The notes: generated by a model not told the origin, from the sequence alone. 64,000 bases of DNA from Taxillus chinensis (GCA_023512835.1 CM042088.1:40937524-41001523), one strand, 5' to 3'; shown: positions 46,383 to 59,949, counted from the first letter of the stretch. Program-made: numbers and translations.

Positions 46383-47063
46383 TATATTTATGTAGATAAA
46401 ATAGTGTATAGAGGAGAGCTTAGTATATCGTTTTAATGTTTACATCAAAATAATATATAGTACATAATTTGTATTTCAAATTAAGACGGGGTCATTTTTT
46501 TAACCTCTCATATCCCTTTTTTTTTCATATAGATAATATTTTAAATAAAACAATGATCGGCAATATAATCAATTTAACACTTTCTCAGAAATAACATATC
46601 GTTCATATTGATCGCTTAATTTTTTTTGTTTAAAATACCAGAAACAAAAAGTAGAATTAAATACAAAAAAAATCACATGGGACAGGGGTGATTGCGGACA
46701 AAATAGGTTTAATAAGGTATAGCATGGTGATAATAAGATGAGAAAAGTGCCACATCTTCGACCCCTAGCATGCAAACTGAACCAAGGTCACGCCACGAGT
46801 TACGCCTAATTAACCCAAAAGGAACAAACAAAAGCTGTACATTTTGTTGCGTGTGGAACGCATATTAATAACGCACATGATTTTTTTTTCCAAAAAAAAA
46901 GGGCAAGCTCGTATACAGCATATCGCCAACGTTGATCGTAGACCATAAATGGCCAATGTTGTGTTTGCAGATAACGTGACATATCACATGCAGAATTCCC
47001 CAAACATGCTGATGCTGAATTTTAGCCTTCATCGGATAGCATTGATGACCGATGATTTATAGT
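45721..47063. other. Intergenic stretch before the eIF4E 3' end
   Basis: Tail of unit 3 to about 46300, the (AT)n tract at 46338-46381, and then AT-rich sequence. The minus-strand 3' flank of eIF4E lies at the right end. No other gene seen. Confidence 0.55.
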
Positions 47064-50000
47064 TCATAATGAGTAGCGATTCTTGGCATTCCTGTCAAAA
47101 GTCTTTGCATCTTCCTGAAACAACAATTTAGTACATAAGCCATTAAGCTCCATCATCAAAAGTACACCACAAGAAACAGCGGGGAAAATTCATTAGTGAT
47201 GAACTCAAGTGCACGGATGGAAGTGGCGGCATATATTTACATGAATTATGAACCCCATGGTATCCTTGTAATCAAGAAACTCCTTCCATTGCCTTCCAAT
47301 GCTCACCTGCAAAAAATAATGTACTGATGAAATAATGACCTTGCATGTTTTCCAAAACAGTACTACTACCTATTACAGCAACAAAATGTGCTCCTGAGTT
47401 CTCTCTTCCACCACTTTGAGCCATTCACAGAATTACAAATGATGTTTGAACTTCCATCTGATGGATCACCCCACTCCCCACATCACTATATATACCTACT
47501 CGCTACAACTTGGCTAATCGAGAAAAAAATCTACTTAAACTTTAAAGGTGAGAGATGACTGGCATTCTCTAATTTCTGCTTGTTTATACTGGGAATTCAA
47601 TTAAGTTGACGATTTCTATCACGTGGATTTTAAAGATCGAACTATAAAATGAACCTTTTTAGGTGCAGAAAAAAATATTTACGATATATTTGACTGAGGT
47701 GTTTTCTGTTTTCGTTTTAAAAAATATAATAGTCATTTGAGTATAAAAAACAAAAAATAACAAAATAATAAAAAATTATTTTTACTTTTTAGGTCCTAAA
47801 AAATAAAAATAATATTTTATTATTTTCAATTTTATTTTTTATACTAAAAAATAGCTATTATATTTTAAAAATAAACAAAACAAACATACTCTTAAAATTT
47901 GAAAAGATTCCTTGGTGACTTAAAATAAAAGGACATCCATTAAGAATAAATTTATAAATAAGTAAACAAAATGCATCAATGGATGAGTTTTCCAAGTACT
48001 AACTTCAGTATCCATGATGCTGACAACAAACATTCTAAAAAACAAGAAACAGACACACCTCGTATGTACTTCTTACCTTTAGAAAAAGCAAAGGTTTGTC
48101 ACAAAAAGTTAAAACTAATTTCAGGATGAATGCAAAAAATGTTAAAAGGATAGAATATAAATAAACATAGCCTAACAAGACCGAATAAATATGAACATAT
48201 CAAAATTGTTCCTTTAAGAGAATAAAAAGAATGGCTCTTTTGTTGGCAGATGAGTCACCAAAGAAAACCCTAATGGCATGTTTTGTACATATGAATAGAA
48301 TGGAATAAAAGATTCTTAATCTTATGTCCATTCTGACATTTACTTTTGGTACACCAAATATAAATTACAAGGTAATTATTGATTCCATGGGAATCAAATT
48401 TCCATAAAAACCTAATTTTTGATTCCATGAGAATCAGATTCCAGCACTGTCCTTCAGAAATTATTATTCAATTTCCATCTTCATCAGCTACCCATAGATC
48501 ATACCAAGATTTAAAAATATGAAGCACAGTACAATATGAATTTAATGTTGTATGCCAAGGTAGGCACCTCAGTATGGTTGAAGCAGGTGCCTCAACCATT
48601 AATGGCAAATTTTTTAAAAAAAATCATACTAAATATTTCTTTCCTAATTTCTTTTTCACAAAAAATGTATCGAATATACTTATATTAATTTCCATTTCTA
48701 TTTTCTATTTTCAAGTGAGATTCTTTCTTTGAGTACTTGTCATCACACCAAAAATAACTATCACTGTTATAGTATCATGATCTCTATGTATAAAACTTAC
48801 TTTAAATGAGTAATAAATAACGTCCACATATTTAATCGTATGACTATCACGATTACTACATATTCAACTCATCTCGATGTCACTAGCAGTGAGTCACTGT
48901 TGGAGGGACGATATCGCATTTTAATGATCAATGTCACTGTTGCTGCTACATCAATGATCGAGTTCGAGCTTCACAATCGACAATCAACTTCGCTGACAAT
49001 CAATTTCAACTTTGTTGACGACTTCGACAATAACGATCGATTTTGACTTCATTGTTAGATACATAATTTTCAATGTGTCAAGGAGGATCTGAGCGTTTGA
49101 AGGCGTCGCTTAGCCATCGTGCATTTCTAATATATATTTTATGATAATTTTTATTGCAATTCTATAGCCGATATATATAATGAGAAAAGTAAAAATAAAT
49201 ATTTTACATTTAAAAAATTAAATAGTATAAATTCAAATCGTTTAAAATAATAAAGTCTTTACCCTTAAGGAAGTTGTGATCTGAAGCATTCGTTGTCTCC
49301 TCAATTGCTTTGCTGCAAGGGGGAGAGAGAAAGAGCAGCAACGGGCGGGGCAAGATGGCAAGGGAGCATGGTTCACAATATCAATCGAAATGTCCATATC
49401 TCGACCATTTCAACCAAGTATTAATAGTTGGCGAGACAAAATCTAGGAACAAGATAGCAAAACAGCAGAACATGTTCATCTCGTCCGCATTATCAGCCCA
49501 TACGCCATGTCACGTCATTGTATGGTATACTTGTCGTGTCTCGGACAATATTTTGATTTTGACTCACGAGCAGCCAACGCTCAACTTGCGGGAGGCACAA
49601 ACTCACACTGTAACACCTCTTTTCTCCTTTTTTAAGCTTCCCCAATCAACCCTTCTCTCCAATCAACACCTCTTTTCTTCTTTGCGGATCTATTGAACCT
49701 TTTTCTCGACTTGTGGATCTCCAATCGCCAGATGTTACTGTTGTTAGCTACTGACGCCCTCATCTGATGCTGCTATTGCTCGCTACCAATGCCCTTGTCT
49801 AATGTTGTTGTTGTCCTCATTGAACGCTACTGATGCCCCCTGCTCGTTGCCACTATTGAGTATTGACGCACCATTAATGCGAGATAGATATCAATTATGT
49901 GTGATAATTGATTGTTTGTTAATTTTAAAATAGGACAATAGTATTTTAATTTATTGATAGTAATTATGTTGATAGAAATTTTAAAATATGATACTTTGTT

Positions 50001-52783
50001 GATACAATAATACACGTAACTAATTAATATTGCTCCGTACAACTTGTTTTATTCAATTTATTGATAATTAATAACTAAATATGTATATTAATTATTAAAT
50101 ATATCTTTAATAGTTATTAAAAATTAATAATTAGTATGTAATAAGTTAGATTACTTTGTAATTATAATTTTATAAAAATAATTAATAATACGAGAAACAA
50201 TATAATTTACAGTAATTAGTTTTACTAATTAATAATGATAAGTGTACTATAAATATAATTATTAATACAATATCAAAAGTTATTTTATTTACAATTTTAA
50301 ATCCTATTCTATTGTTAAATAAATATTACAAAAGTTAAATATCAATAAAATTTCATGTGTTATATTATAAATTATGAAAATATAATAATATATTTATATT
50401 AATACTTTAATAATGCGCTAGCGCTTTTATTAACATAATAACTCATATTATGCTATTTAAATGATATATTCACATTGTTTAATGATTCAAATGTGATTGA
50501 TTTTTTTTTTTACTTTTTTTTAAAATTAAATATTATTTTATGTCTAAAGTTGCATCTCACCCAAAATGCAATGAGTGAATCGCGACTTCAACGTAACAAC
50601 TGCCACAACCAAAACTGAAAACCATGCAAGGGAGAGAGAGAGAGAGCGCAGCGACAATGAGACATCAAGACTCGATGGATTTGGATTGTCAACGTTGAGA
50701 CTTGAGCTTCATCGATCAAAAAGGCTTCATCAACCGAAGGCGATTGTCTTCGTCGAACGGTGGATCATCATGCGACGATCGCCTTTGTCATGCGTTCATC
50801 TTCACGGGATGAGACAGCATAACGGACTGCCTCAACCCGCTTCACCTATATGAGGCGAGTGTCAAAAGAGGTGGGCTACAAGGCGCCACCTCCAAGCAGG
50901 TTAAAGTCAAGGTGCGGCCCCCGCGGGCCCCCCAGCCTTCCCCGCCCCTTCGGCTTTTTTTCGAACCATGGATCATACTACCACCACCATTGATCTCCCC
51001 AGAAATTGGTAAGCGGTAGAGCAAAATCAGCAAGCAACACCAGAAAATTAATATTCTAGTTCAAGCAGGTCAACCAAAAATAGTGCAAAATGGACTAACT
51101 TTAGCAACACCACGAATTTTGTCTAATTAGAGATGGTGAATAAAATCAAATTTCAAAGAAAAAATGAGATGAGTCCGAACAATAATGGAATGGGCCCATG
51201 AGTCTAGCATGGATTGAGATCTTTACAAGTGAAAAGTAATGCAATCATGAGGGTGTTTTACTAACTTAATATCAAGCACATTTCTTTCTCACCAGTGTCA
51301 CCGCCATTCTAATGGACACCAAACATGGCATAGGAGTGTTGAGCTTTCATCCTCATACTCATCTTGTAAATCAAATCCCCTTCATGATTGCATTCCCTTT
51401 CATTGATGTGCACAAAACATGCACTAAAAGCTTCCAAAATAGCCATATAAAACACCAAAATATAAAACAAAATAGCCATATTAAACACCAAAATATGAAA
51501 CAAAATAGCCATATCAAACACCAAAATAAACAATTCAATTATTAGCCACACATAATGCTTTACTGAATGAGCAGAATTCAAGGGCTAATAAGGATGAGCA
51601 ACAAAAATAAATTGCCATATTTTAAACTTACCTGAGCACTTTCATTCAAAGCATTCTTTGTCCACACAGATATTCTATCCTCTTTTTGTCTGATGTTGAC
51701 AACTGCTCCACAGACCTCAGCTCCATGATCAAACTGTTCTCCAATCATTGCCAGCAGCTGGTAATGGTTCGAATTGGGAAATTAGAGATCCCACAAATTA
51801 GCAAGTATTGTACATTATTCGAAAACTAGTAAAAACTAAAAAGTGTACCGTATAAAGAAACGGAGTATCAGATTTTCCTTTGGGAAAACTCACTGTCCAC
51901 TTCCCTCCATTAGCACAAACAGGATCCTCCCATTTAGGCTCAATCTTATGCTTGAAACAGTACAAATCAGTTCTCAGGCCCAACTTGCTAGGATGACGTA
52001 TATTATTGAAAAGGCTGGACAAAATAAAAAGAAAATTTTGACATTCTTCCAAATTTAGCGGGAAAAAAAACATATAAAATAAAAACTGCAGGGTAATTTG
52101 TACCCCCAAAAAGAAAATTGCCCAGAGAAAAACAGGTACCCAATCAATAGTTTGACCACACAATGGATTAGCATAATCTTTCAACATATTATGTTGAGTT
52201 GTTGACATATAAATAACAAATCAAACATTTAAGAAAAACAAAATTTTGGTGCATCTCCACAAGTTGTCTAGGTGGAGTAATCAGAAGTCCAAATCCATGA
52301 GGAAAATATAATAATTAACATCCTACACCAAGTGTACCACAGTAGCCAAATTTAACATACTAAAGCAAAATAAAACCCAAAAAAACAAAACAAAACACAT
52401 TGACACACTGACGATAACATAAAGCAATAAAAACCAAACAATCAACTCTGTTGGATTTTCGGAGCAAACGAACAAAGCGAAGTGGTGAAGGGAAATGACC
52501 TCCAAAACTGTTCGATGGTAGAGAAGGTGTAAACGGGGCGAATAGAGTTTCCCCAAGTGCTCTGCCTAGCCTTGCCGGTGGGATTGTCGAACCAGAAGGT
52601 CCAAGAATGTTCCAGAGGATGGGTCTCGTCGGCGGCCGAAACCCTAGACGAAATCGCCGCCGCCGCCGAGGCTTCGTCTCCTACGATCTCACCCTCTTCG
52701 ACCTCATCGTCGACATCGCCGTTGTTGATGTTCGAAGCGTCGACGATTGGTGTCGCGGATTTCTCCATGTCCTCCACTGCCAT
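47064..52783 (-). CDS. eIF4E: Eukaryotic translation initiation factor 4E, five exons, 230 aa
   Basis: Binds the 5' cap of mRNA and, with eIF4G, forms eIF4F to recruit ribosomes; in many crops variants of this gene give recessive resistance to potyviruses. Minus-strand coding exons: 52783-52500, 52014-51849, 51757-51632, 47306-47241, 47114-47064 (693 nt, all GT-AG, phases fit). Residues 1-50 form the variable acidic N-terminus, ending in the [14 protein letters not shown] core start (55-68). Cap-stacking Trp residues correspond to W77 and W123 with E124 (KWED). The core [12 protein letters not shown] follows at 151-162, and RQWKEFLDY and the KNRYSL C-terminus complete it. Start: the ATG at 52783 gives the usual [10 protein letters not shown]; an in-frame ATG 39 codons upstream (52900) is open but atypical. 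Odd: SDTPFLYT (143-150) has Phe where the family has Trp. Intron 3 is 4.3 kb and repeat-laden. Confidence 0.95.
47675..47893. repeat. Foldback (MITE-like) element in eIF4E intron 3
   Basis: Arms AAAATATAATAGTCATTTGAGTATAAAAAA and its inverted relative TTTTTATACTAAAAAATAGCTATTATATTTTAAAA flank an A/T-only centre around AGGTCCTAAAAAATAAAA. Same family as 9860-10045. It lies within the 4.3 kb third intron and does not touch exons. Confidence 0.6.
50560..50960. repeat. Dispersed repeat in eIF4E intron 3
   Basis: Contains GATGAGACAGCATAACGG and CCTCAACCCGCTTCACC, as in 13626-13670, plus a (GA)n tract at about 50629-50648 and a GC-richer body. It is probably the same element family as 13085-13800. 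Between 47900 and 50560 the intron also holds AT-rich text and loose transposon-like fragments (48530-49270, 49310-49850) with no gene support. Confidence 0.4.
51435..51530. repeat. Three 33-bp tandem units in eIF4E intron 3
   Basis: CAAAATAGCCATAT followed by AAACACCAAAATA recurs at 51435, 51468 and 51501, an exact 33-base period with a few substitutions (the third unit is slightly short). It lies about 100 bases upstream (plus coordinates) of exon 3. The period is a multiple of three, which makes a chance open frame, but the region is intronic. Confidence 0.95.
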
Positions 52784-53950
52784 TCTCTCCCTTGCGCTCT
52801 TTTCAATACTAGCTTGTGTTTGTTGTGTGCGGCGAGTATGGTTCTTTGAGTGTTGTTGAGAAAACAGGATCCTATGGATACGGGTTTTATGGATCGGCAC
52901 TCGGATCTTGTCGGGTACTCTGGTCCCTTTCAGGCAGTCATTTATATTTTATTAACGAAAAAATCAGAATGTGTAGATAATTTACACAACATGATCGATT
53001 TTAAATTTTAAAAAAAAAAAAAAAAATTAAGCCAAAAATATGTATCTCTTTAATTACGAATTACATTACTCTTTATTAATACATTTTTTCAATTTTTTTG
53101 TTGTCTCTCAAATTTGAATAAAACTTTATCCAGTAAACCCTAAATTGTAATTTTACTTTTTTTAAAAAAGTTTTAATTTCTATATTCTGTTTTTTTACAA
53201 TTTTTTTTATAGAGAGTATGTTTTGTGTAATTTTTTAAAATTAATTAGAATTTATTTAATATAGTAATAGTTATTAATTAAAAAAACAAACAAACAAATA
53301 CCATGATTTTAAACAAATTATAATGTGGCAACAAATCATTGTTTAGAATTTATTTTATATAAGTATATACCCGCGAATTACTAATTATTCACGGGTAAAG
53401 ATAAAACCAGTCATCATTGTTTTTCATTGTTTTATTTTCACCCAGCTTGTTTTGATAATAAGATTTGCGTGAGGTTGTGAGTTACAAATCATAATGATAC
53501 GAGAATTTTAAGGATATATAGGAAGTATTTTGGGATGCATTATTGTAAAATTTTAAAAAAACATATAAGTTATGTTCGGTGAACCTGATTTTTTTTAAAA
53601 TATAATTATTTAAAAAATATATATAAATTGAAATTAATTTTTATCACACTTAAAATAATTTAAAATTTATCAACTTGTTTAAAAAATAATTCTATAACCT
53701 CAATTTAAGTATACATCTCCCTCCCTCTATGTATAATAATTTAAATATCAGGATGTTTTCACAAAATAATCAGGGATACGATAGGAGAGGAAGAGAGTTC
53801 ATTAATTATTATTTATTGTAGCCGGTCTACAGCGAGAAAGCGTCCATGTGTAACATATATTATATATACATTACTCAGGGACCAACGCATCGCATGCACA
53901 GGATAATATAAATCCGCATATAATATTATACGTGACAACAGTCAATCACA
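52784..53950. other. Intergenic stretch between eIF4E and the dioxygenase
   Basis: The first part is the eIF4E leader and promoter (an in-frame open extension to 52900 and GC-richer DNA to about 52920). The remainder to 53950 is AT-rich and holds no gene. The 3' flank of the dioxygenase begins near 53950. Confidence 0.5.
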
Positions 53951-56285
53951 TCAATACATGGTGGGGTGGTTAATCATCATCTGCTGCAGGTTTGTCTTGA
54001 CATCCAGCCTACGTGAGAAGAAGCTCTGGAGGTACTGTTGGGTCCCTACCGTATCGAAAAGTGGGAGGTTTTGTGGGCCGATGAGAGTCCTGGCAGGCCC
54101 AACCTCACCTTCTAAATTCGGGTTGTAGAACAGTGCAATAGAGATCCTCTCCTTCTCTGGGTTTACTGTCACCCGATGCTCCACGCTCTTGTACACCCCA
54201 TTGCTAAATATCTACACATTTTAATTAATCACACAAACACACATGTTGTAGATATAAATTAATGTTGTAAAATCAATAACCATCCCGTACAAAATTAATT
54301 AATTATTACGATATATTCATATGCATGCACAATCAAACAACACCAACCTCCAGAATGTCTCCTATGTTGACGACAAAGGCATCATCATCTGGATGGAAGT
54401 TGACGGGGACCCAAACACCGTCTTTCTTGATTTGGAGGCCCTGCACGCCATTGACCTCGTGGAGGATGGTAAGCCCTGACCCATCCGTGTGAGGCTTGAG
54501 TCCCATCACTCGGTCTGCCTCCAGGCACGGCGGGTAGTAGGTCAGCCGCATAGACTGCATTCCATCGTCGAACGTTGCCGCCATTTCCCACTCCTCTATC
54601 CCCAGCGTTTTGGCCATCATCGTCAACAATGTCTTTGCCAACCTTTGCAACTCCGAGAAGTACACCTCCAATGTGTGCCTGCATGTATATGCATCTCCAT
54701 CAGTTCTTAATTATTATATATATGGCTTCAAACTAGCTAGGCCATTTAACTTAATTTGTTGCTTTGTTCTTCTTCTATATTTATTAGATGTAAGATAAAT
54801 TATTTCAATAATTTCTCACTTTTGAACCACTTATCATATATAGATGGATACAATATAGGGTGATATCCGTACAGTATAGGAGAGGAGACAGCTAAATTCT
54901 AATATCACTTATTGGATCGGACCGGGCCAAGTACAGACCGCCTCATTAGGCATCTATCCTTGTTTATTTTTATTAACAGCCTTAACTAGTCCCTCTCCTT
55001 AAAACACAAGTTATCTACCTTGACTAGCTATCTACGTACCTTTTTCACAAGAAATATTAAAAGTAGTAGTTACCTGAGGGATGGAGGGAACTGGGGTAAT
55101 AGATATGGCTTGCGAGCATAACGGGGGTTGATGACGGCGTAGAAGCGGTCGCCCCAGTCGAGCTTTTGGTCGTTTGAGAAAGTGAGGGTTTGGCCATAGC
55201 CTTCAATGTCACCTCCCCTCGGCGTGTACTTGAGCTTCTCCTCCAATGGGAGGTTGAAGAATGCTTCAATTTCAGATTTCAGCTTCCTCAAAAGTGACCG
55301 GCTCACACCGTGATTCACAAGCTGCGTACACGTACGTACGTTACAATTTATCTCAAAATCAGTTTTCACCCTAGCTTGCACACCCACTTTTTATCCGCCC
55401 ACGTCCCTCCCATATTAATTTATTGTAGCTCTTTTACTTACCCTATATACGGATGATATACACACACACATAATATAAAATTATAAAGTAAAGAGACATA
55501 CGTACGTTGGAAGTTTACCCATATCTTCCATTATTTGAGTTTAATTAACTTCATCAGCACTTTGTATGACCCACCCTGTGTTCGACAGGTTAGCCCTATG
55601 GCCCCTATCATGGATTAATCTAGTTCAGGTTCGAAAAATTACTCAAAAATAGTTTTAGATTTCTTTTAAAATCTTTAGTTTTTCACGGCAAGTTAATGCG
55701 CTACTTTTAACTCAACCACGCATATTTCAACATTAGAAGATGTTTTCTTATTCATATTTTTATCACGAGAACCATTCTTAACAAACAACAACAACAACAA
55801 CAATAATAACTATATATATTACTGTTTGTAAGCTTCTCAAATATATATATTTACAATACAGATATCTTAATCACGCGTGTTATATATTAGAATTAATTAA
55901 ATTAAATTGAAAGATGTCCGTTTCTGCAAGACATTAACTATAATACTGTCGGTATATAGAAATAGCAGAATGATGAAGTTTATTTCCGCATTCGAACATA
56001 AAAAGAAAATACCTGAAAGAAACCCCACTCCTTGCATGTGGAGTGCAACTTATTGAGTTCATACCCACCATCGTTTCCGGCGACCAGCCGCCGGAAATCC
56101 ACGGTGGGCAGCGGAGGAATCGCTGCACCATACAGTACCGGACTGGCAGCAGCAGCTGGTTGTAGCTGTTGATAGCACTCCGGCACTGGCGCCGCTGGCT
56201 GCTCCTTTAGGTACTCTTGGAGACTCATGATTTGCTGCTTCTGTGATGATCTCTTTGCGTGTTTCACCCTCTGCTTACTCTCCAT
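53951..56285 (-). CDS. 2-oxoglutarate/Fe(II)-dependent dioxygenase, SRG1-like, four exons, 370 aa
   Basis: Soluble oxygenase of the plant 2OGD (DOXC) superfamily, likely in specialised metabolism; the substrate cannot be read from sequence. Minus-strand exons: 56285-56013, 55321-55074, 54678-54348, 54211-53951 (1,113 nt, GT-AG, phases fit). The N-terminal DIOX_N part includes IPTVDFRRL-like LPTVDF, WGFFQ|LVNHGV across exons 1-2, and FFNLPLEEKLKY. The Fe ligands are H237 and D239 (KPHTDGSGLT) and H296 (SVEHRV); the 2-oxoglutarate pair is R306/S308 (RIS). YYPP at 221-224 and GDILE|IFSNGVYKSVEHR are typical. The start ATG at 56285 gives a Lys/Gln-rich leader with no signal peptide. The closest class I can name is the SRG1/norcoclaurine synthase 1-type group. 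All motifs are kept, so it looks functional. Confidence 0.93.
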
Positions 56286-56496
56286 CTTTCGCAGCCCCTA
56301 TAGTACTTTTCATTCCTAGCAACACAGGCATTGTGTGTGCTTATGTAGGCCACGAGGATTGAAACACGAGATGAGTAGTAAGCCTAGTGAGATTAAAAAA
56401 ATCATTAATAATGGCGATGAATAAATTAATTAATATATAGTGGTCATGGTCTGGGTGTTGATTTTTCATCTCCCAAATCCCTTGTAAAATTTATTT

Positions 56497-56521
56497 TTTC
56501 ACCCCCCCCCCCCCCCCCCGG
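56497..56521. repeat. Poly-C homopolymer
   Basis: A run of about 22-24 C in the 5' upstream region of the dioxygenase gene, ending CCGGGAAAT. Such runs are hard to assemble; exact length in the genome may differ. Confidence 0.9.
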
Positions 56522-58215
56522 GAAATAGAAGATGCTTTTTCTTTGAATTTTTGGCGCCTCTGATCCGGTAACATCGAAGTGAACAACTTCTTTTTGTCAA
56601 CAAAATTTAAAATTAATTTCATAAACGGATAACATAATTTAAGCAACAAGATTGACTCACTAGCTCTTACGTACGTTGCGTATTAATGTTTTTGCTACAT
56701 GTTGTACACATATATAGTAATATCGAACAATGCATGTGAACATACAAAGCTTTCAATAGGCCAATGCGGTAAACAAGTATGAACTAAAGAACTATCCTTC
56801 TTTGTGTTGTGCGCGTCTCGTTCACTATGGGTGATTGTATTTTATTTTATTCATTCATTATTATTGTTATATTTTTGAATACATAAAAACATTGAATAAT
56901 TAAAATACAAAAAAATATTATATTTGTAAACATTTAATTAAATTTGCTGAACATTGTCAGATTTAATTTTTATTTGTTAGTTTTTGGTGTGTTTGTGTTT
57001 TTAAAACGAGAAAATTAACATGCCCAGTACATCCAATTAAAATGAGAATTTCTATCTATCTTTATTTTGAATAAAATATATTATTTTTGAAAAAGTCTAC
57101 TAGTATGTATATTTTATAGGTAATTAATGAACATCTTGTTTGTCATTATATTAAAATAAAAATAAATTAATATCAACCCAACCTCAATATTCCTATGTGA
57201 TTACACAGTTTTGTTTTGTTTTGTTTTTTTAAGATTCAATGGGGATTAATAAATTTGAAAAGAGATGGGAACCTTTATGTGAACCATATGCCTGAGCACC
57301 CACAATGTCTCCAAAACTACAAAAGAAGAATAATGGGGAATATTTTGACTGAGCATACCGGAATTTGGGCCCAAGCCCATAATTATTGCGTTGCCTTAAG
57401 TCTTGCTCCACCCTGAGATTCCACAAGGCATGAAAGTCGGAACCAGTGTCCCATCTCGCCACGTGTGAGGCGTACTTTTAACGACAACTAATATAACTTT
57501 TTTTTAAAAGAATACCGGTTAAAATAAAGCACGTGGTTTGAAATAATATTTTTATTATTATTATAATAATATTTTTCGTTTATGAATTTTTTTTATTTCT
57601 ATGGGAAATAAATTAAACGTTTAGGGCACGATTATGTAAAAAATTATTTATATATATTCTTTAAAAGAAATCGTTCACCAATATATATGAATAAATTTTC
57701 ATTAATAAAAATTATTTATATTTGTAAAAATTATTCATGAATAAATGTTCTGAAATAATAAATGAACAATTAATAAATTAATTACTATATATAAAATTTT
57801 TTATTAAATATAAATATATATTAACTAATATTAAATATAATTTAATAAAGATATATTTTTAGTTAGTATTAAAAATATTTATTATTATTATTATTACTAT
57901 TGTTATAATATTATCGTGAATTATATATAGTAATTATTTAAATAAATTTAACAACTCGATAGTGTAATCTAACAATTTAATAATTGTATTTTATTGGATG
58001 AGATTTGTCAGGGTCTTTAACAAGCTCCATGAAGTTATATATTAGTTCATGCTAATATATTATATAATTATAAATTATATTATTTTTATGATATTTTATA
58101 TGTTTATATTTTATATTAAAGTATTATTATTGCTTTTAATAAATGTTTATTTTTATTTAAATATAAGTATATATATACTTTGTGATAGTAATATTATTTT
58201 TAAAATAAAATATTT

Positions 58216-58259
<44 letters not shown>

Positions 58260-59949
58260 GTGATACTATTTTTGCTACTAATATTATTTATATATAATTT
58301 TATTTTTATTTTTTGTGAATATTTAGGATTTTATAATATTGTGAACATTTATGAATAAAATTGTAAATATTTTTTCATGAATATAGACTTATATTTGATT
58401 TTTTTTATTAATAAATAATAATAAATACATTCGAATACATTATTATTTCATTCAATTTGATTCATTTATGGTCAGCACTGAGTGATATAATATGCAATTT
58501 AAAGAACAATGAACTTGTTTACACTTGATTTCAAAAAAAAAAATAAAAAAAATAATAACAAAAATATTAAATTTTATATGAATTTAAATTGGACAGCCGA
58601 TACGTAAAGTACTATGTTGTCAATAACTTCTTCGATAATTATAGGAAAAAATTATTTGGTTATCTAACTTATGATATTGGATTCAATTGTGTATTTTACC
58701 TGTATGTGTGTGAATATAAGACCTGACCAATATGGTGTTGCCATAAAAGTACACCATCAGCCAGCTAGTGGTATATTAACAGCATCAGAGAAGCACGTTG
58801 TTTATAGCTTGCAGTGTATATATAACAATTTTCGGCTGGACTTTATTATATTGATACTATAGCAATTTTCTGTCCTTATCTCATTTGAAAATTTGCCTGC
58901 CGTTGCTCTGAAGCAAAGAATTTATAAAAGTTGTTAATACAACTAATTAAAGGTAATAATCCGAAATAAAAAAATGCCCAAGTCATTCTGGATTGAAAAA
59001 AAAAAAAGAAGAGACTTATGGTTTATTGTTTTGATTCCAGGTGTTTAAAAATAATAAATATATATAATTGTAAAACGTGTTTAATTATTTTCAAGAAAAA
59101 GTATTTTTTTTCTTTGGAAATCGTAATAAAAATACAATCAACACTTGAATTTACCATCTCAACCGTTAGAGAGCCGACAGATACCAAGTTGAATTATGGC
59201 TCATTAGTTAATTGTTCTCTTAAAATTCAATTGGCATGTGGGTACGGATAACAATTCCAATAAGCCTGGCTATAAATTTAACTAAAATTTTCATAAAATC
59301 TATTTCACCACCATACCTATATTGTTATTAGTTAAATTTATTTACAGTAATAATTTAAAGTAAATATACTTAAATTCACGCTCTCACTCACCCTCACAAA
59401 ATTTAATCGTACCATTGCCACTTTCGTCTCCTCTACACATTGCCAGGCGACTCTGGCCGGCAAGCTCACCGAAAAGATGGAAAATGTATTGAAAATGAAA
59501 TTCTTCAAAACAAATAAATATTAATATGGCCATGAAAAATACAGCAACCACTGCAGTTACGTTTTTTTAGTTTTGCCATAATAATAATATGATCATCTAA
59601 AATTTACGGAAACGTCGGAAGAGAGAGTTTTATAAGTGTAAATAAGAAAATAATAATAATTTTAAAAAATAAAATACACTATCGAAAATATTTTGTACTA
59701 AAAATATATTTATCGAGCTAATTATAAATTTAACTAATTAAATTTAATTAAGGCAATTAAAATTGCTCACACATTTAATTTTGCAGACAATATTTTTTTC
59801 AAATTATTTATTTTATAAATAAAAATATTCTATATTAAATGGCATATGTTGAAAAATAAAATAGTAATTAATATATCAGAATTGATATGTTAGATGATAT
59901 ATTTTAGGGTGTGGAATTATTAATTATCGAATGGCATTTATGACAAATA
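56522..59949. other. AT-rich intergenic stretch, no gene seen
   Basis: Contains scattered short frames, (ATT)n at about 58218-58258, and two CACGTG hexamers (near 57461 and 57529) in a GC-richer patch. No coding region is supported. Confidence 0.55.

Noticed and set aside
51435..51530. CRISPR-like spacing of short repeats
   Set aside because: Units abut directly with no spacers and the window is eukaryotic.
51312..51545. Frame with an 11-residue repeated peptide
   Set aside because: It is the 33-bp minisatellite within eIF4E intron 3; no start context or homology.
52784..52900. In-frame N-terminal extension of eIF4E from an ATG at 52900
   Set aside because: The known plant N-terminus begins [12 protein letters not shown] at 52783; the extension is Arg/Gln-rich leader-like sequence.
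54385..54684. Second open frame on the same strand as dioxygenase exon 3
   Set aside because: It is out of frame with the exon that carries the HxD motif and splice phases.
58049..58297. Hydrophobic Ile/Tyr-rich frame
   Set aside because: Pure AT-rich composition with an (ATT)n run; a false membrane protein.
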